Position numbers and translations under genes: made by a program
Notes under the pieces: generated by a model
What the model was told of the DNA's origin: nothing
Databases searched by the model: none
Seen by the model: only the letters and a program-made list of their open reading frames with translations
Source: JAGVPT01 sp963827085
Lineage (GTDB): Bacteria > Bacteroidota > Ignavibacteria > UBA10030 > UBA8401
Assembly: GCA_963827085.1 (NCBI GenBank)
Contig: CAWGZY010000005.1
Location: forward strand, 310,001 to 374,000
Length of the DNA stretch: 64,000 nt
Reading direction: 5' to 3'
Shown here: positions 52,099 through 60,733 of the stretch, in pieces
Layout of the letters: every line of letters starts with the position of its first letter
How positions within the stretch are numbered: position 1 is the stretch's first letter

Positions 52099-53814
52099 TC
52101 AGTTTAATGACATCGAGTCTCCGACCAACTTTTCCACTTGATAATTGCCCTGAAGAATAGAATTAATCTTTCTAGAAAGGTCATGTGCGTTGAACGGTTT
52201 CCGAATTAGCCCTAGTGCCCCTTCTTCAATGACATTGTTAAATTTGTCATTATCGGTGAACCCGCTTGCAAAAAGAACTTTCACCGCAGGATCGATAACT
52301 TTCAGTTCTCGAAAGGTCTGTCTTCCATCCATGCCGGGCATGGCCATATCGAGCAGCACTAAGTTAATGTCGGCATGTTTGGCTCGATAAAGGTCGACGG
52401 CAGAGGATCCGCTATCAGCAATGAGAACACGATATCCCATCACATCCAAAAGTTCAGCGTTAGGTTCCAATAACATTTCTTCATCATCCACAAGAAGAAT
52501 GGTCCCACTCCCTTTTATCATTTGGCCCCGTGCAAAAGTTTTCTCAAATGTAGTCTCACTTTTGTTAGACGGTTTTAAGTAGATGTGAAACACCGTACCT
52601 TTTCCGACCTCACTGTAGACCTGGATCGTTCCGCCATGCCGTTGAACAATTCCGTGGACGACGGAAAGGCCAAGTCCGGTTCCTTCGCCCACTTTTTTTG
52701 TCGTGAAAAAAGGGTCAAAAATGCGCTGCAGATCTTCGCGTTTGATCCCGGATCCGGTATCGCGTACCGCAAGCCGGAGATAAGACCCCGGAGCAAAAAG
52801 AGGATGCTGTTTGCAATAGGGCCAATCCAGAACTACGCTCTCGGTTGAAATAGTGAGGGTGCCGCCTTCGGGCATCGCATCTCGTGCGTTGATCGCAAGG
52901 TTCAGGATCACTTGCTGCAACTGTGTCTCGTCGGCTTCGATGGGGGAAAGATTCTCGTCAAGTTCTAGAGCGACACTGATATTCTTCCCGATCGAGCGTT
53001 CCAGGATACGGAGCATATCGCGGACAATTTTGTTAAGGGACGTGCATCGCACATCGATGACATTTTTCTGTGAGAATTGGAGCAGTTGCTTTATCAGTTC
53101 TGCCGATCGCTCAATAGCGCTTCCGGCCATTTCACAATACTTTAAAAGCGGCGAACCGACCGGAAGTTTCGTTTTCAGCAGAAACGTACCTGACTCAATG
53201 ACTGCCAGCATGTTGTTGAAGTCATGGGCCACACCGGCGGCAAGAGTTCCAATGCTCGCCATTTTCTCCGAATGGAGAACCTGCTGTTCGGATCCGCGAA
53301 GATTTTCCAGCGCTTCTTTGAGTTGAGAGTTCAGCTCTTCGAGTTGAGCCCCTTTTTCTTTCAGCCGCCGCAATTGCTGCGTATTGTTTCGCCGCTGGTT
53401 AGAAAGCACCTGGGCAATTGAAAGCAACCCCAGGTATTTTCCATCCTTTGTAACGACGATGTCGTCATACAGCATGTCTTGTTCCCGTTCGAGTGCGCGT
53501 TCAACGACCTCACCCATTGTGCAATGAGAGTCCACAAACAGAAAATCGCGCAACATCAGTGCAGTGACAGGCCGCTTTTGGTAGACCGCGTATCCAAACT
53601 GAGTTGATAACAGATCGGCGACCCTGCGGTATGATAGGAATCCGACCGGAGAGCCAGCCTCGGTTACGACCAGCGACTTACTCTTGTACTGGCCAAAAAG
53701 GGGCTGAAGCTGTTCGCCAAGCAGGGTGGAGTCAATGGAAGGGACAGAGTGAATGATTTCATCCAGTGATGGACTTGAATTTAATGGCAATGATTCTTCT
53801 GGGATTGTATTCAT
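52099..53814 (-). CDS. Hybrid histidine kinase with N-terminal CBS-domain pair
   Basis: From ATG 53814 the 571-residue product has two CBS modules (about 15-140; SLVVTEAGSPVGFLSYR and DDIVVTKDGKYLGLLSI), a coiled coil, HisKA with H197 (MASIGTLAAGVAHDFNNML), a complete HATPase (LNLAINARDAMPEGG, RDTGSGI, FFTTKKVGEGTGLGL) and a C-terminal receiver with D489. CBS pairs usually bind adenine nucleotides, so this kinase may sense energy state. No membrane helix is seen. An in-frame TTG at 53838 would add eight residues. It is the last gene of a - strand unit with two acyltransferases, 95 bases after them. Confidence 0.87.
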   Translation of the reverse strand: MNTIPEESLPLNSSPSLDEIIHSVPSIDSTLLGEQLQPLFGQYKSKSLVVTEAGSPVGFLSYRRVADLLSTQFGYAVYQKRPVTALMLRDFLFVDSHCTMGEVVERALEREQDMLYDDIVVTKDGKYLGLLSIAQVLSNQRRNNTQQLRRLKEKGAQLEELNSQLKEALENLRGSEQQVLHSEKMASIGTLAAGVAHDFNNMLAVIESGTFLLKTKLPVGSPLLKYCEMAGSAIERSAELIKQLLQFSQKNVIDVRCTSLNKIVRDMLRILERSIGKNISVALELDENLSPIEADETQLQQVILNLAINARDAMPEGGTLTISTESVVLDWPYCKQHPLFAPGSYLRLAVRDTGSGIKREDLQRIFDPFFTTKKVGEGTGLGLSVVHGIVQRHGGTIQVYSEVGKGTVFHIYLKPSNKSETTFEKTFARGQMIKGSGTILLVDDEEMLLEPNAELLDVMGYRVLIADSGSSAVDLYRAKHADINLVLLDMAMPGMDGRQTFRELKVIDPAVKVLFASGFTDNDKFNNVIEEGALGLIRKPFNAHDLSRKINSILQGNYQVEKLVGDSMSLN

Positions 53815-53909
53815 TGTAGGAAGTTTCGTAATGTTCAAGGTTTTTTGTGAAATATCGAATCCAGTATACAGAGATGGTATTAAGACATTATTACGGGGAA
53901 GTTGGTTAT

Positions 53910-54725
53910 TTAATAAAAATGGTTCGGGGTATTGTTTCCTTCATCGCGGTCCATTTCGACCGTCAATTTTCCTTTGCTGACATAGTAATGGGCCAGATCC
54001 GCAATCTGTTGTGAATCCGGATAATGGTCGGGGGGGATGACAGGATGCGCTTCGACAGATACGGCGATGGATTTTTGTCCGAGCATATTCCAAAAATGTT
54101 CTGCAAAATTCATTGCTCCATACCAGCAGACATAATCTCTTGTACGCGGTTCAAACGGAACGTCGTTTATTGCGACGTAACGTATTGTTATTGGAAGAAT
54201 CTTTACGAGCGAGGATATTGCCGGGCTAAAGAGCGACGGTTTAAAAGGTAAAACGTGATCGCCGTTCGTCGACGTCCCCTCAGGAAATATCTGCACGTTG
54301 ACTCCTTGTGAGAGTATTTGTTCTATTTCTCTGACAGCGTTGATCGTCCCGTGGATAGCCTTTCCGTCGGCGTACACCGTTCCGCCGAGTGAGACAAACC
54401 ATCCTATAATCGGCCAATTCTTAACGTCGCTTTTCGCCACAAACAATGTCGGGAATACCGACCCGATGACCACAACGTCAAGGTAACTCTGATGATTTGC
54501 AGCGATGAGAAAGTTTTCAGCCGAAATTTCTCTCGGTTTGATGTTGTGGAACAGATGAAGCCCGAGGATCATTGCCATGGATTTTGACCACCAGCGGGCA
54601 ACATGTGCGAGGAAGCGCCTTTCTGCCGCCGGACTCAAAAAAAGGGTCGCCCGACCCATCACTGCAACAAGGCTAAAAAGGAGTGTGGCAGCGAGCACGG
54701 CGAGAAACTTGCGGAGCCGCTTCAC
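53910..54725 (-). CDS. PlsC-type 1-acylglycerol-3-phosphate / lyso-ornithine lipid acyltransferase
   Basis: The 271-residue product is a membrane-associated acyltransferase of the PlsC family. An N-terminal hydrophobic helix (about 8-30) precedes the catalytic HX4D motif (NHQSYLD, H78 and D83) and the acceptor-site motif FPEGTSTNGD. It starts with GTG overlapping the stop of the OlsB-like gene as GTGA. Because that partner forms lyso-ornithine lipid, this gene is probably OlsA, adding the second acyl chain; an ordinary phospholipid PlsC remains possible. Confidence 0.85.
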   Translation of the reverse strand: MKRLRKFLAVLAATLLFSLVAVMGRATLFLSPAAERRFLAHVARWWSKSMAMILGLHLFHNIKPREISAENFLIAANHQSYLDVVVIGSVFPTLFVAKSDVKNWPIIGWFVSLGGTVYADGKAIHGTINAVREIEQILSQGVNVQIFPEGTSTNGDHVLPFKPSLFSPAISSLVKILPITIRYVAINDVPFEPRTRDYVCWYGAMNFAEHFWNMLGQKSIAVSVEAHPVIPPDHYPDSQQIADLAHYYVSKGKLTVEMDRDEGNNTPNHFY

Positions 54726-55498
54726 ACCGCCCCTGCCATTTTACAATAATGAATCTTGTATTTCTCAGTAATCCTCTCCGTTTCCAGCAAAGTAAAAAAG
54801 TCAGTCGTCCCAAATTGGCGGTCGTATGCCGGTTCTCCACAGACCATCCCTCCCGCGCGTAAATAACCCTTTAGAAGCGGCGAAAATTTTTGAAAGATTG
54901 GTCTCTCGCTGCCCGCATTTTCCGGCGGACTGACCAGGCTCATTGCACACCGTTGTGAAGGAAAAACCCTGTACTGTTCCGGCGAGAAATGATGCGAGTG
55001 AAGATATTCGAAGGCCTGAGAAATCTCTTCTTCATCCGTGCTGTGAATGCTCGCACATCCAAACATAGCGCTGATGTTGTGGATCTCGATATATCGTGCG
55101 ATGCCAACCCACAACAAGTTTGCCACCGGCAGCGATCGGTATTCCTTGGCAACACACGACCGCCCGAGTTCCAAAGCCTGGCGTGGCAGCCTCTTGATGC
55201 GAGTAAGGTCAAACTCATTTTCCGAGTAAAACCCGAAGCCTTTTTCCGCCTTTTCCTGCCGCAGCAAACGATATGTTCCGACAACTTTTTTTGTCTCCCG
55301 GTCCTTCACGATCAGATGATCGCAAAAGGTGTCATAGACGTCCGAGTCGAAGCCAGTTTCATAGGAAGACTCCAGCCCTTCGTGCAACTCAAGATTGAAA
55401 ACGTTAAAACGCAGGATGAGCGCCGATTCCAGTTCGTTCAAATATTCAGCGATTTTTACTTCAAAGAAGGGCGTCGATGCTAAGAGATGTTGGTACAT
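54722..55498 (-). CDS. OlsB-like N-acyltransferase (ornithine lipid synthesis)
   Basis: The 258-residue product belongs to the GNAT-related OlsB/haemolysin-type acyltransferases, which transfer a 3-hydroxyacyl group from acyl carrier protein to ornithine. Characteristic parts are ALILRFNVFNLELHEGL, FDSDVYDTFCDHLIVKDRET, VGTYRLL and LELGRSCVAKEYRS. It is the first gene of the - strand unit and is coupled to the PlsC-type gene. Together they would make a phosphorus-free ornithine lipid. Other amino acid acceptors cannot be excluded. Confidence 0.82.
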   Translation of the reverse strand: MYQHLLASTPFFEVKIAEYLNELESALILRFNVFNLELHEGLESSYETGFDSDVYDTFCDHLIVKDRETKKVVGTYRLLRQEKAEKGFGFYSENEFDLTRIKRLPRQALELGRSCVAKEYRSLPVANLLWVGIARYIEIHNISAMFGCASIHSTDEEEISQAFEYLHSHHFSPEQYRVFPSQRCAMSLVSPPENAGSERPIFQKFSPLLKGYLRAGGMVCGEPAYDRQFGTTDFFTLLETERITEKYKIHYCKMAGAV

Positions 55499-55721
55499 AT
55501 TAATCCTCTCCTTTTAGAATACTTTTTTTTCTAAGGTACATCCGTTGTGTTTCATTATTATTACGCTCCTTTAACGGTCGTGTTATCAAACGGCAAGCTG
55601 GGCAATTTGATGTGTGAGAAAATCATCTCAGGTATGGAAGAAAATGATCAAGTAACCCGTGGTAAAGATTTGTTAACTCTTCCGTTATCCTGCGGTAAAA
55701 AGGATACGCTAACTTTGCACC
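55499..55721. other. Divergent intergenic region between the lipid unit and the glycan cluster
   Basis: This 223-base region must hold promoters for both directions. It is AT-rich near 55515-55560 with a T-run at 55525-55532. I see no clear -35/-10 pair or sigma-54 site. A 174-codon + frame through it (55547-56071) mostly overlaps the next gene in another frame and looks spurious. Confidence 0.5.
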
Positions 55722-56780
55722 GTGAAAAAGTATACAAAACGAATGCAAATAATTTTCCGGGTTGTGTCGATTGCAGCAGGGGGGACGCTTTTGGTTTTTG
55801 TTTTTCGAAATGTAGAATTTCCGGCGATGTATTCGCGAATCGCAGATGTAGGATACTATTTCATCCCCATTTATGCAGTCTACGGTATCGGATGTCTTCT
55901 CGATACCGCCGCCTGGAAAGCCATTCTCTCAACTCCCCGCAAGACCATTTCTTTCTACAAACTCTTCCAAATTCTTGTTTCCGGCGAATCGTTGCATCGG
56001 TTTATTCCTGCGGGTGTTGTTGTCGGCGAGGGGGCAAAAATCTTCTTGCTGACAAAGCAGAGTCGATTTAACGGTCCGGAAGCGGTCTCAAGCCTCGTCA
56101 TTCGAAAATTGCTAATGGGATTGAGTCAGGGGATGTACATCGGCGTAGGCGTCTTCCTTGGGATATTGCTTTCGCAGGAAACCGGGCTGCTTCGGATTGT
56201 TTCCGTCGGCATTTCTTTGATCGTCCTTGGCGTATTCTTTTTGATTGGGATCAAGCTTTCGCGAGGGTCTCTTTTCAATTGGTTATTCCGATTTTTACGG
56301 AGGGCCCCTGTTATCGGAACCAGGGTCGAAAACAACAAAGATTTTTTTGAACGGACCGATATTGAATTAAAAGATTTTTTTGTCCATAAAAGGCGGCGAG
56401 GTCTTCTCGCTTTTTTCCTCTTCTTCGGTGGATGGCTGACGGAGGCGTTGGAGACGTATATTATTATTGCGGCTTTGGGCATAAAAGTATTGCCGTATCA
56501 AGTGATGATTTTTGAACCTATTGTCTCGTTGACCCGCTCGCTCGTATTCTTTATACCGGGTGGTCTCGGCGTTATTGATTCCGGATATGCTTCGGCTTTT
56601 GGATCAGCAGGAATTGCGAATGTAGCGACGGCCGGTGCAGCCTTTATCATTATCAAGCGGAGCAAAGAATTGTTCTGGATCCTCATCGGACTTTTCTTCA
56701 TGTGGCTTCAAGGACGTACCGTTGCAGAACGTATGCTTGGTCAACCGCTGCAGTCAGACTATGCTCCGGAAATTGTATGA
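55722..56780 (+). CDS. Flippase-like integral membrane protein (LPG synthase TM / UPF0104 type)
   Basis: The 352-residue product has about eight membrane helices and fits the lysylphosphatidylglycerol-synthase-type membrane domain family (PF03706), which includes the hopanoid protein HpnL and other putative lipid or glycolipid flippases. Visible parts are LLDTAAWKAILSTPRK, FIPAGVVVGEGAKIFLLTKQ and the C-terminal FFIPGGLGVIDSGYASAF. No catalytic synthase domain is fused. GTG 55722 is the longest start; ATG 55743 is an alternative. It overlaps the next gene as ATGA, so it belongs to the glycan cluster and may move a lipid-linked intermediate. Confidence 0.75.
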   Translation: MKKYTKRMQIIFRVVSIAAGGTLLVFVFRNVEFPAMYSRIADVGYYFIPIYAVYGIGCLLDTAAWKAILSTPRKTISFYKLFQILVSGESLHRFIPAGVVVGEGAKIFLLTKQSRFNGPEAVSSLVIRKLLMGLSQGMYIGVGVFLGILLSQETGLLRIVSVGISLIVLGVFFLIGIKLSRGSLFNWLFRFLRRAPVIGTRVENNKDFFERTDIELKDFFVHKRRRGLLAFFLFFGGWLTEALETYIIIAALGIKVLPYQVMIFEPIVSLTRSLVFFIPGGLGVIDSGYASAFGSAGIANVATAGAAFIIIKRSKELFWILIGLFFMWLQGRTVAERMLGQPLQSDYAPEIV

Positions 56781-57841
56781 AAAAGAAAATTCTTTTTATT
56801 TGCGGGTCGCGCAACCAAACGACGCAAATGCATAAAATTGCGCAGGAACTCGACAGCGATTACGATTGCTGGTTTACTCCTTATTATGCCACCGGTGTGG
56901 AAGAAGTTCTTCGGATGATGAACCTTACGGAAATGTCCATTATGGGAAGCAAGATGGTCGGACGATGTCTGCAGTACCTTCACGCCTGTCATTTGAAGGT
57001 CGACTATCGAGGTGAAAAAAATGAGTACGACCTTGTCTTCACCTGTGCAGATCTAGTCGTTCAAAAAAATATTGCAGGGAAGAAAATTATTCTGGTACAG
57101 GAAGGAATGACCGACCCTGAAAACCTAGGGTTTCATCTCGTTAAGCTGTTTCCGTTTCTTCCCCGTTGGGTTGGCAGCACGTCAACATTCAGCCTCAGCA
57201 ACGCGTATGAAAAACTGTGTGTCGCAAGCGAAGGGTACCGCGATCTGTTTATCAGAAAAGGGATATCGCCTGAAAAAATTGTTGTTACCGGCATCCCGAA
57301 TTTTGACGACTGCAAAAAATTCTTGGAGAATCGTTTTCCGCATAAGAACTATGTCCTTGTCTGCACTTCCGACTCGCGTGAGACGTTCAAATTTGAAAAT
57401 CGAAAAAAAATCATTCTCGATGCAGTGAAAGTGGCCCGCGGACGCAAGCTTATTTTCAAACTGCATCCCAACGAAAATATTGAGCGGGCAACTTTTGAAA
57501 TTGCAGCCTTCGCACCGGGCGCGTTAGTGTATGCTGCGGGGAATGCTGAAGAGATGATCGCCAACTGCGACGTACTAATAACACAATATTCGTCCACCGT
57601 CTACGTCGGATTGGCTCTTGGAAAAGAAGTCCATTCAAATTTTTCTCTCGAAGAATTGCGAAAGCTCGCTCCGGTCCAAAACGGGATGGCTGCCTGTAAT
57701 ATTGCAAATGTTGGGCGCGAATTGCTGTCGGTCGAATTGCAGCAAACCGTCCATGCGAAGCGGCGTGAACACCCAATTGCGAAAATGTGGCAGTCTCATT
57801 ACAGAGAAAAACTAGCACGACTTCTATCCAAGGCGGCATGA
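56777..57841 (+). CDS. Probable GT-B-type glycosyl/glycerophosphotransferase
   Basis: The 354-residue product looks like a two-domain GT-B fold related to CDP-glycerol or sialyl/Kdo-type transferases. The second domain has KLIFKLHPNENIERA, a UDP/CMP-sugar-site-like DVLITQYSSTVYVGLALGKEV, and a C-terminal helix. The first domain has LFICGSRNQTTQMHKIAQEL and ILVQEGMTDPENLG. I cannot assign donor or acceptor. ATG 56777 overlaps the flippase stop, and the spsF-like gene overlaps its end. Coupling to a cytidylyltransferase suggests a CMP-activated donor, which is inference. Confidence 0.65.
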   Translation: MKKKILFICGSRNQTTQMHKIAQELDSDYDCWFTPYYATGVEEVLRMMNLTEMSIMGSKMVGRCLQYLHACHLKVDYRGEKNEYDLVFTCADLVVQKNIAGKKIILVQEGMTDPENLGFHLVKLFPFLPRWVGSTSTFSLSNAYEKLCVASEGYRDLFIRKGISPEKIVVTGIPNFDDCKKFLENRFPHKNYVLVCTSDSRETFKFENRKKIILDAVKVARGRKLIFKLHPNENIERATFEIAAFAPGALVYAAGNAEEMIANCDVLITQYSSTVYVGLALGKEVHSNFSLEELRKLAPVQNGMAACNIANVGRELLSVELQQTVHAKRREHPIAKMWQSHYREKLARLLSKAA

Positions 57842-58647
57842 AAATTCTCATTGTCATTCAAGCGCGCACCGCTTCTTCGAGGCTCCCCAATAAGGTCTTA
57901 CTTCCTCTTGCCGGGGCGCCGCTGCTGCAGCGAATGATTGAACGGGTGCGGGCTGCGGAAGGTTCGTATGAAATTGTCGTCGCAACGACCACCGACCCTC
58001 TGGATGATTTGATTCGTTCGCTCTGCAGGATGATCGGCGTTCGCTGTTTCAGCGGACACCCGACAGACCTCCTGGACAGGCATCGTGAGGCGGCGCTCCG
58101 GGAAAAGGCCGATATTGTCGTGAAGATTCCCTCCGATTGCCCGCTGATCGATCCCATCGTCATTGACACGGTCATAAAGTTCTTTCTTTCACAGACGAAG
58201 CCGTTTGACTATGTCAGCAATCTGCACCCGGCGACGTATCCTGACGGCAATGATGTTGAAGTCATGACTGTTGGGGCGTTGGAAACGGCGTGGCGCGAAG
58301 CAGCAAAGGATTACGAGCGGGAACATACAACTCCTTTTCTTTGGGAACAACCGGATCGTTTTATTCTTGGGAGTGTTTTGTGTGAATCCGGTATTGATTA
58401 TTCCATGAAACATCGTTGGACGATCGACTATCCTGAAGATTACACTTTGATCAAACGCATCTATGACGAATTATGGAGCGCTGAAGAGCCGGCCTTTACG
58501 ATGTACGACATCCTTCAATTGATTGCGAAAGAACCGGAGATCCGGACAATCAACGCGCGCTATATCGGTGTGAATTGGTACCGGCACTACATTGGGCAGC
58601 TTAAAACTGTATCAACAACGGAAACACGACAGGCGGTGAATTCATGA
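57838..58647 (+). CDS. spsF: SpsF-type cytidylyltransferase
   Basis: The 269-residue product belongs to the SpsF/CMP-Kdo-synthetase-like nucleotidyltransferases. The signature IVIQARTASSRLPNKVLLPL at the N-terminus binds the nucleotide, followed by VVVATTTDPLDD, VVKIPSDCPLIDPIVID with the metal-binding acidic residues, and RWTIDYPEDYTLIK near the end. It probably activates a keto sugar with CTP for the neighbouring transferase. The frame is open upstream, but ATG 57838 overlapping the previous stop is the natural start. It overlaps the transketolase gene as ATGA. Confidence 0.88.
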   Translation: MKILIVIQARTASSRLPNKVLLPLAGAPLLQRMIERVRAAEGSYEIVVATTTDPLDDLIRSLCRMIGVRCFSGHPTDLLDRHREAALREKADIVVKIPSDCPLIDPIVIDTVIKFFLSQTKPFDYVSNLHPATYPDGNDVEVMTVGALETAWREAAKDYEREHTTPFLWEQPDRFILGSVLCESGIDYSMKHRWTIDYPEDYTLIKRIYDELWSAEEPAFTMYDILQLIAKEPEIRTINARYIGVNWYRHYIGQLKTVSTTETRQAVNS

Positions 58648-59501
58648 CCGATCAAGAAAGAATCGAGCTCGAGCTTCTTGCTCTTCGCGTGCGGGAACAC
58701 ATCATTTCGATGGCGACTGACGGCGGCTGTTTTATCGGGGCATCGCTTTCATGCGCAGACTTGATCGTCTATCTCTACTCTAAAGTTCTCCGCATTTCCC
58801 CTCAAACATTGAAGGATGAGAACCGCGATTATTTTTTCCTTTCCAAGGGACATGACGTTCCGGCTTTGTACGGCACCTTTGCAGAACTCGGGTATATCGA
58901 AAAGAACAGGCTCAAAAATCATCTCAGCACGAACGATTCGATGTACTGGCATCCGAACGGCTCGATCCCGGGGATTGAATTCCATTCCGGGTCGCTCGGC
59001 CACCTGCTTTCGGTGGCGATAGGCGTTGCGCTTGATATAAAAATACGCGGAGGCAATAACCGCGTCTTTGTCATTCTTGGCGACGGGGAGCTCAATGAAG
59101 GTACTATTTGGGAAGGTTGTTTGGTAGCTGCTGCCCACAAACTCGACAACCTCGTTGCAATTGTGGACAGGAATGAGTTTCAGGCGAATGTGCGGACGGA
59201 AGAACTGATCCCGCTTGAATCGGTGGATAAAAAATTCGCAGCGTTCGGATGGTTCGTCAATCGGATCAATGGACATGATTTCAACAAAATGGAGCTCGCT
59301 TTTTCCCGCATTCCGATGAGTTTTGACCGCCCTACGGCGATCATCGCAGATACTATTCGCGGGAAGGGCTTGCCAAGCATCGAACGGCGTGCCGACCGAT
59401 GGTTCGCCAACTTCACTCACGAAGAAGTCGAAATGCTCCTCGATGAATTGTACAGCGGACAGGAGAGTTCGTTATCGTCCGAAACTCTCATGGTCCGATA
59501 G
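58644..59501 (+). CDS. Transketolase, N-terminal subunit
   Basis: Two-subunit transketolases split the enzyme after the pyrophosphate-binding domain. The 285-residue product has LSCADLIVYLYSKVL, the FFLSKGHDVPALYGTFAELG segment, the substrate and cofactor His sites (EFHSGSLGHLLSVAIGVAL) and the thiamine diphosphate motif GDGELNEGTIWEG...N (IVDRNEFQAN). It should pair with the next gene to transfer two-carbon units. Within this sugar cluster it is likely specialised for making or rearranging a ketose. It lies 18 bases before the C-terminal half. Confidence 0.92.
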   Translation: MTDQERIELELLALRVREHIISMATDGGCFIGASLSCADLIVYLYSKVLRISPQTLKDENRDYFFLSKGHDVPALYGTFAELGYIEKNRLKNHLSTNDSMYWHPNGSIPGIEFHSGSLGHLLSVAIGVALDIKIRGGNNRVFVILGDGELNEGTIWEGCLVAAAHKLDNLVAIVDRNEFQANVRTEELIPLESVDKKFAAFGWFVNRINGHDFNKMELAFSRIPMSFDRPTAIIADTIRGKGLPSIERRADRWFANFTHEEVEMLLDELYSGQESSLSSETLMVR

Positions 59502-59519
59502 GAAGGCGGTTCACTGCCG

Positions 59520-60482
59520 ATGATGACATACGAAGGGAAATTAAAAGAATTAGCCGAGCTCGATCACAGGATCGTTGTTATGACGGCTGAGAACCGGGCT
59601 GCTATCCGGAATCTTCCTCAAGCGTTGGGGAAAAGATTTATCGATGTCGGAATAGCGGAACAGACGATGATAGGCGCGGCAGCGGGGCTTGCGCTTCGCG
59701 GTCAAACGCCGGTTGTTCATTCGCTTGCGACATTTCTCACGCTCCGGGCATTTGAATTTATACGTACAGACGTTGGCATCGCTAACCTGCCTGTGAAACT
59801 TGTCGGAGGAGTGCCGGGATTTCTCTCCGAGGCAAACGGTCCGACTCATCAGGCGCTCGAAGATGTGTCGCTTATGCGCGGCATTCCTAACATGAAAGTG
59901 TTTTGCCCTGCGGATCAGGACGAACTTGTTGCAGGACTTCCGCATATCCTCAGGGATAAATCGCCATGGTATATCCGCTTCACCGCGATGGAACCCGTGG
60001 TGGAGCATTACGATCAGTTCGTTATCGGGAAAGCCGAGATCCTCGTGGAAGGGATGGACGTTGCATTGCTGACGTACGGTTTTATGAACAGGGAATCGTG
60101 GTACGCTAAAGAAATTCTGGAATCGAAAGGGTTCTCCGTTCGATTCATAAATTTACGGACGCTGAAGCCGATCGATGAAGCGACGATTCTCTCTGCCGCA
60201 AAAGAATGTTCATTGCTTGTCACGATAGAAGATCATTTCCTGACCGGCGGGCTTTATTCAATCCTGAGCGAAATTCTCGTGCGACATGAAAGGATGGCAA
60301 AAGTTCTTCCCATCGCACTGGATAGCCGCTGGTTCAAACCGGCATTACTGAACGATGTTCTTTCTTATGAAGGATTTACAGGGGGACAAATCGCTTCGCG
60401 GATCATTGTTGCGTTGGACGAGAGAAAAGGGGTTTTGTTCACCGACAAGTCAGAAATCGCTTCAAAGGATGACAGCTTCTAA
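59520..60482 (+). CDS. Transketolase, C-terminal subunit
   Basis: The 320-residue product supplies the pyrimidine-binding domain with the catalytic glutamate (FIDVGIAEQTMIGAAAGLALRG) and the C-terminal domain (DVALLTYGFMNRESWYAKEIL, LVTIEDHFLTGGLYSIL). SEANGPTHQALEDVSLMRGIP is the conserved substrate-side stretch. It is a separate protein and not a frameshift product: it has its own aggaagg site at 59500-59506 and an 18-base gap. Both subunits are needed for one active enzyme. Confidence 0.92.
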   Translation: MMTYEGKLKELAELDHRIVVMTAENRAAIRNLPQALGKRFIDVGIAEQTMIGAAAGLALRGQTPVVHSLATFLTLRAFEFIRTDVGIANLPVKLVGGVPGFLSEANGPTHQALEDVSLMRGIPNMKVFCPADQDELVAGLPHILRDKSPWYIRFTAMEPVVEHYDQFVIGKAEILVEGMDVALLTYGFMNRESWYAKEILESKGFSVRFINLRTLKPIDEATILSAAKECSLLVTIEDHFLTGGLYSILSEILVRHERMAKVLPIALDSRWFKPALLNDVLSYEGFTGGQIASRIIVALDERKGVLFTDKSEIASKDDSF

Positions 60483-60733
60483 CAGGATGATGAAAAAATT
60501 CAAACAGCTTGCCACTCCCAAAGTTCGCGAAACGATCCCGTTGGGAGATGCCTTTCCAAAGGAACCCTTCGGGTTGGCAGAAGACACAACGTCTCAAAGA
60601 AACTAAGGTGAAAAACTATTGTCGCCAATATCATTAACGGTTGAGATAGCGATTTGTTTAAAATTATTTTGTGCCTTCGCGACTTAGTGGCTCATAAAAG
60701 TGTTTTTCAGCAACCTCCTAAAGGAGATAAAGA
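60483..60733. other. Intergenic region with a ctttgcg-like fragment and a doubtful micro-ORF
   Basis: The region has a 39-codon frame at 60487-60606 (starting MMKKFKQLATPK) that follows cagg and could be a micro-gene, but shows no family features. Around 60669-60694 is a sequence (ttgtgccttcgcgacttagtggc) like the intergenic repeat fragment at 62929-62999. aaaggag at 60719-60725 is the ribosome site of the aminotransferase gene. Confidence 0.4.

Noticed and set aside
51899..52141. 80-codon + strand frame after the HD-GYP gene
   Set aside because: It has no family features, overlaps the 3' end of the kinase on the other strand, and has a low-complexity Phe/Arg/Lys composition.
55547..56071. 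174-codon frame before and inside the flippase gene
   Set aside because: Most of it overlaps the membrane protein in another frame, and the translation has no consistent structure.
58644..60482. Possible single transketolase gene broken by a frameshift
   Set aside because: The two halves end and begin at the usual domain border of two-subunit transketolases, with an 18-base gap and a separate ribosome site.
60487..60606. 39-codon frame after the transketolase pair
   Set aside because: The spacing is plausible, but there is no recognisable motif and no coupling to the next gene; it is noted in the intergenic entry and not called.
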